This document shows, one piece after another, positions 5,168-6,292 of a stretch of 6,292 bases of DNA (the first letter of the stretch is position 1; each line of letters begins with the position of its first letter). The position numbers were made by a program, and so were the translations under genes. The notes below the pieces were generated by a model, which ran no database searches, had not been told where the DNA came from, and saw only the letters and a list, made by a program, of their open reading frames with translations. The stretch is from a bacterium (GTDB lineage: Bacteria; Actinomycetota; Actinomycetes; Actinomycetales; Actinomycetaceae). The DNA lies in assembly GCA_030544165.1 (NCBI GenBank), contig JAUNRP010000029.1, positions 1 to 6,292 on the forward strand, given 5' to 3'.

Positions 5168-6274
5168 CTACCGGTTCACCAGACTCGCTGCATGGTCGCG
5201 TAGGTACTCGCGTAGTCCAGGAATGGCGAAGTCGACGGTTCCGTGGCCGACCGGTTGGACCATGCCCGCATTGATGAGCCTTTGGCGATAGACGCTGGTG
5301 TACTGCGCGCTCTTCCCCATGCGCTGTGCAAGGTCACTCGTTCTCGAGGGTCCCTCGTCGTGCGACATCGCGACAAGGAACGTCCGATCCACCTCGGAGA
5401 GGGAGCGGAGAGCGGGAGCATGGACAAGCGAACCAAGCCGGGTGAGCGCCTGGTGGATTCCCCGGCGGCACGCTTCTGTATCGATGAGATCGCTGGTCGC
5501 CTTGCGCCACGAGTGGTACCCCACCAGCTGGATCATGAAGGGATACCCACGGGTGGACTCGGCAAGAAGCTCGGCGTCCTCCGGTGAAATAAATCGCCCC
5601 GACGAGGTGATCGTCTCTTGTAGCGCCCTCGTCACCTCCCGAATCGGTACGTCCTGCAGAAAGACTCGCTCTGCGCGCCGTAGGAAAGTGATCTGACTCG
5701 AGTCCAGAAGTTCATCGACGGCGGCCGGCAGGCCGGCGAACGCCACAGCGACTTCCCGACCCTCGCGTATCAGGTGCTGAATATCCGCGGCGAACTGTGC
5801 GAGTTCTTCCGAGTTTCGGGAGTGAACCTCGTCGAGCGTGATCAGTATCCCTGTCCCCCCCTGCGCGCACTGATCAGCCAATGCGGTGAGAGCCTCACGG
5901 AAGTCGGACTGGGGGGCCGCATCCTTGGAGAGAGCGAATGATGCACCCCCGCCTACGACTGGAAGGGTGATGCTGGTGAGTCTCCGGCCACGTTCCGATG
6001 GCAGTAGCCGGATGGCATCCCGCGTGAGGCGCTCGAGGAAGCCCGTCGTGGCAGTTTCACTCAGTACCTGCCACTGATGCCCCTCTTGGACGCGATCGGC
6101 GACCTCGCCAAGCATCACCGTTTTGCCGACTCCTCGCTGTCCTGTGAACAACGTGAGTCGGTCGGGCGCCCCGGGCCCGTTCTCAATACCCTCCATGAAC
6201 TGATCGATCACTTCGTCGCGTCCGACGAGGTGCGGAGGGGTGGCACCCGCTGTCGGCTTGAACGGATTCCTCAT
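5168..6274 (-). CDS. AAA ATPase with C-terminal winged helix (stand-alone Orc1/Cdc6-like ATP-binding protein)
   Basis: The 368-residue product starts MRNPFKPTAG and has LVGRDEVIDQF at 17-27, a start typical of a widespread actinobacterial family annotated only as ATP-binding protein. Walker A is GQRGVGKT at 45-52, Walker B is ILITLDEVH at 143-151 with Asp148-Glu149, and a sensor-1-like strand AVAFAGLP lies at 176-183. A lid motif RGYPFMIQLVGYHSW at 242-256 resembles the sensor-2 region of Orc1/Cdc6-type ATPases. Residues 292-357 form a winged helix-turn-helix with TSDLAQRMGKSAQYTSVYRQRL and a strand pair after it, so DNA binding is plausible. All ATPase residues appear intact. The ATG at 6274 is preferred over the in-frame GTGs at 6280 and 6277 because a perfect GAGGAGG lies six bases upstream. 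The biological role of this family is not established; archaeal-type replication initiation should not be inferred from the fold. Confidence 0.88.
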   Translation of the reverse strand: MRNPFKPTAGATPPHLVGRDEVIDQFMEGIENGPGAPDRLTLFTGQRGVGKTVMLGEVADRVQEGHQWQVLSETATTGFLERLTRDAIRLLPSERGRRLTSITLPVVGGGASFALSKDAAPQSDFREALTALADQCAQGGTGILITLDEVHSRNSEELAQFAADIQHLIREGREVAVAFAGLPAAVDELLDSSQITFLRRAERVFLQDVPIREVTRALQETITSSGRFISPEDAELLAESTRGYPFMIQLVGYHSWRKATSDLIDTEACRRGIHQALTRLGSLVHAPALRSLSEVDRTFLVAMSHDEGPSRTSDLAQRMGKSAQYTSVYRQRLINAGMVQPVGHGTVDFAIPGLREYLRDHAASLVNR

Positions 6275-6280
6275 CACCAC

Positions 6281-6287
6281 CCTCCTC
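6281..6287 (-). promoter_or_regulatory. Ribosome binding site of the AAA ATPase
   Basis: The minus strand reads GAGGAGG here, six bases before the ATG at 6274 and directly abutting the in-frame GTG at 6280, which settles the start. The promoter lies beyond the window edge. Confidence 0.8.
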
Positions 6288-6292
6288 TTTGC

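Noticed and set aside
5168..6274. Replication initiator of an archaeal or plasmid type
   Set aside because: The fold resembles Orc1/Cdc6, but there are no iterons, partition genes or origin-like AT-rich sequence nearby, and the family is widespread on actinobacterial chromosomes.
1..6292. CRISPR array or tandem repeats
   Set aside because: No regularly spaced direct repeats were found on reading through; only short GC-rich hairpins recur.

Overview
The window comes from a high-GC Gram-positive bacterium, most likely an actinomycete of the Micrococcales type; genus not assigned. Support for this is the strong G/C bias in third codon positions, an LPXTG cell-wall sorting signal, a NarL/LuxR-type two-component pair with a large multi-membrane-span kinase, GTG starts, and a tRNA gene without an encoded CCA end.

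Left part (1-1224): the window opens in the last 65 codons of a plus-strand surface protein: a Pro-rich wall-spanning stretch, then LPRTG, a hydrophobic segment and an Arg-rich tail. A hairpin-rich gap of about 80 bases separates it from a convergent minus-strand gene (283-1224) for a zinc-independent NAD(P)H:quinone oxidoreductase of the MDR family.

Middle part (1225-4470): a 98-base divergent intergenic region carries a perfect 10-bp inverted repeat and three copies of the same half-site, GGCACG. From there a plus-strand operon encodes an 812-residue membrane histidine kinase (1323-3761) and, 25 bases later, its 227-residue NarL-family response regulator (3787-4470). The kinase is unusual: it reads as a tandem duplication, with membrane domain plus intact DHp/ATPase core followed by a second membrane domain plus a degenerate kinase-like core.

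Right part (4471-6292): a complete tRNA-Ser(UGA) with a plausible -10 box and a strong hairpin terminator follows. Beyond it gene direction flips and GC content seems to fall. A complete minus-strand gene (5168-6274) encodes an AAA ATPase with Walker A, Walker B and a C-terminal winged helix. Downstream of it are a possible 30-residue ORF and an unrecognised small protein gene, overlapping by 8 bases. The second frame has no stop codon before it runs antisense through the tRNA gene, so its end is suspect. This side may be accessory DNA next to a tRNA, but no duplicated att site, integrase or transposase is visible in the window.
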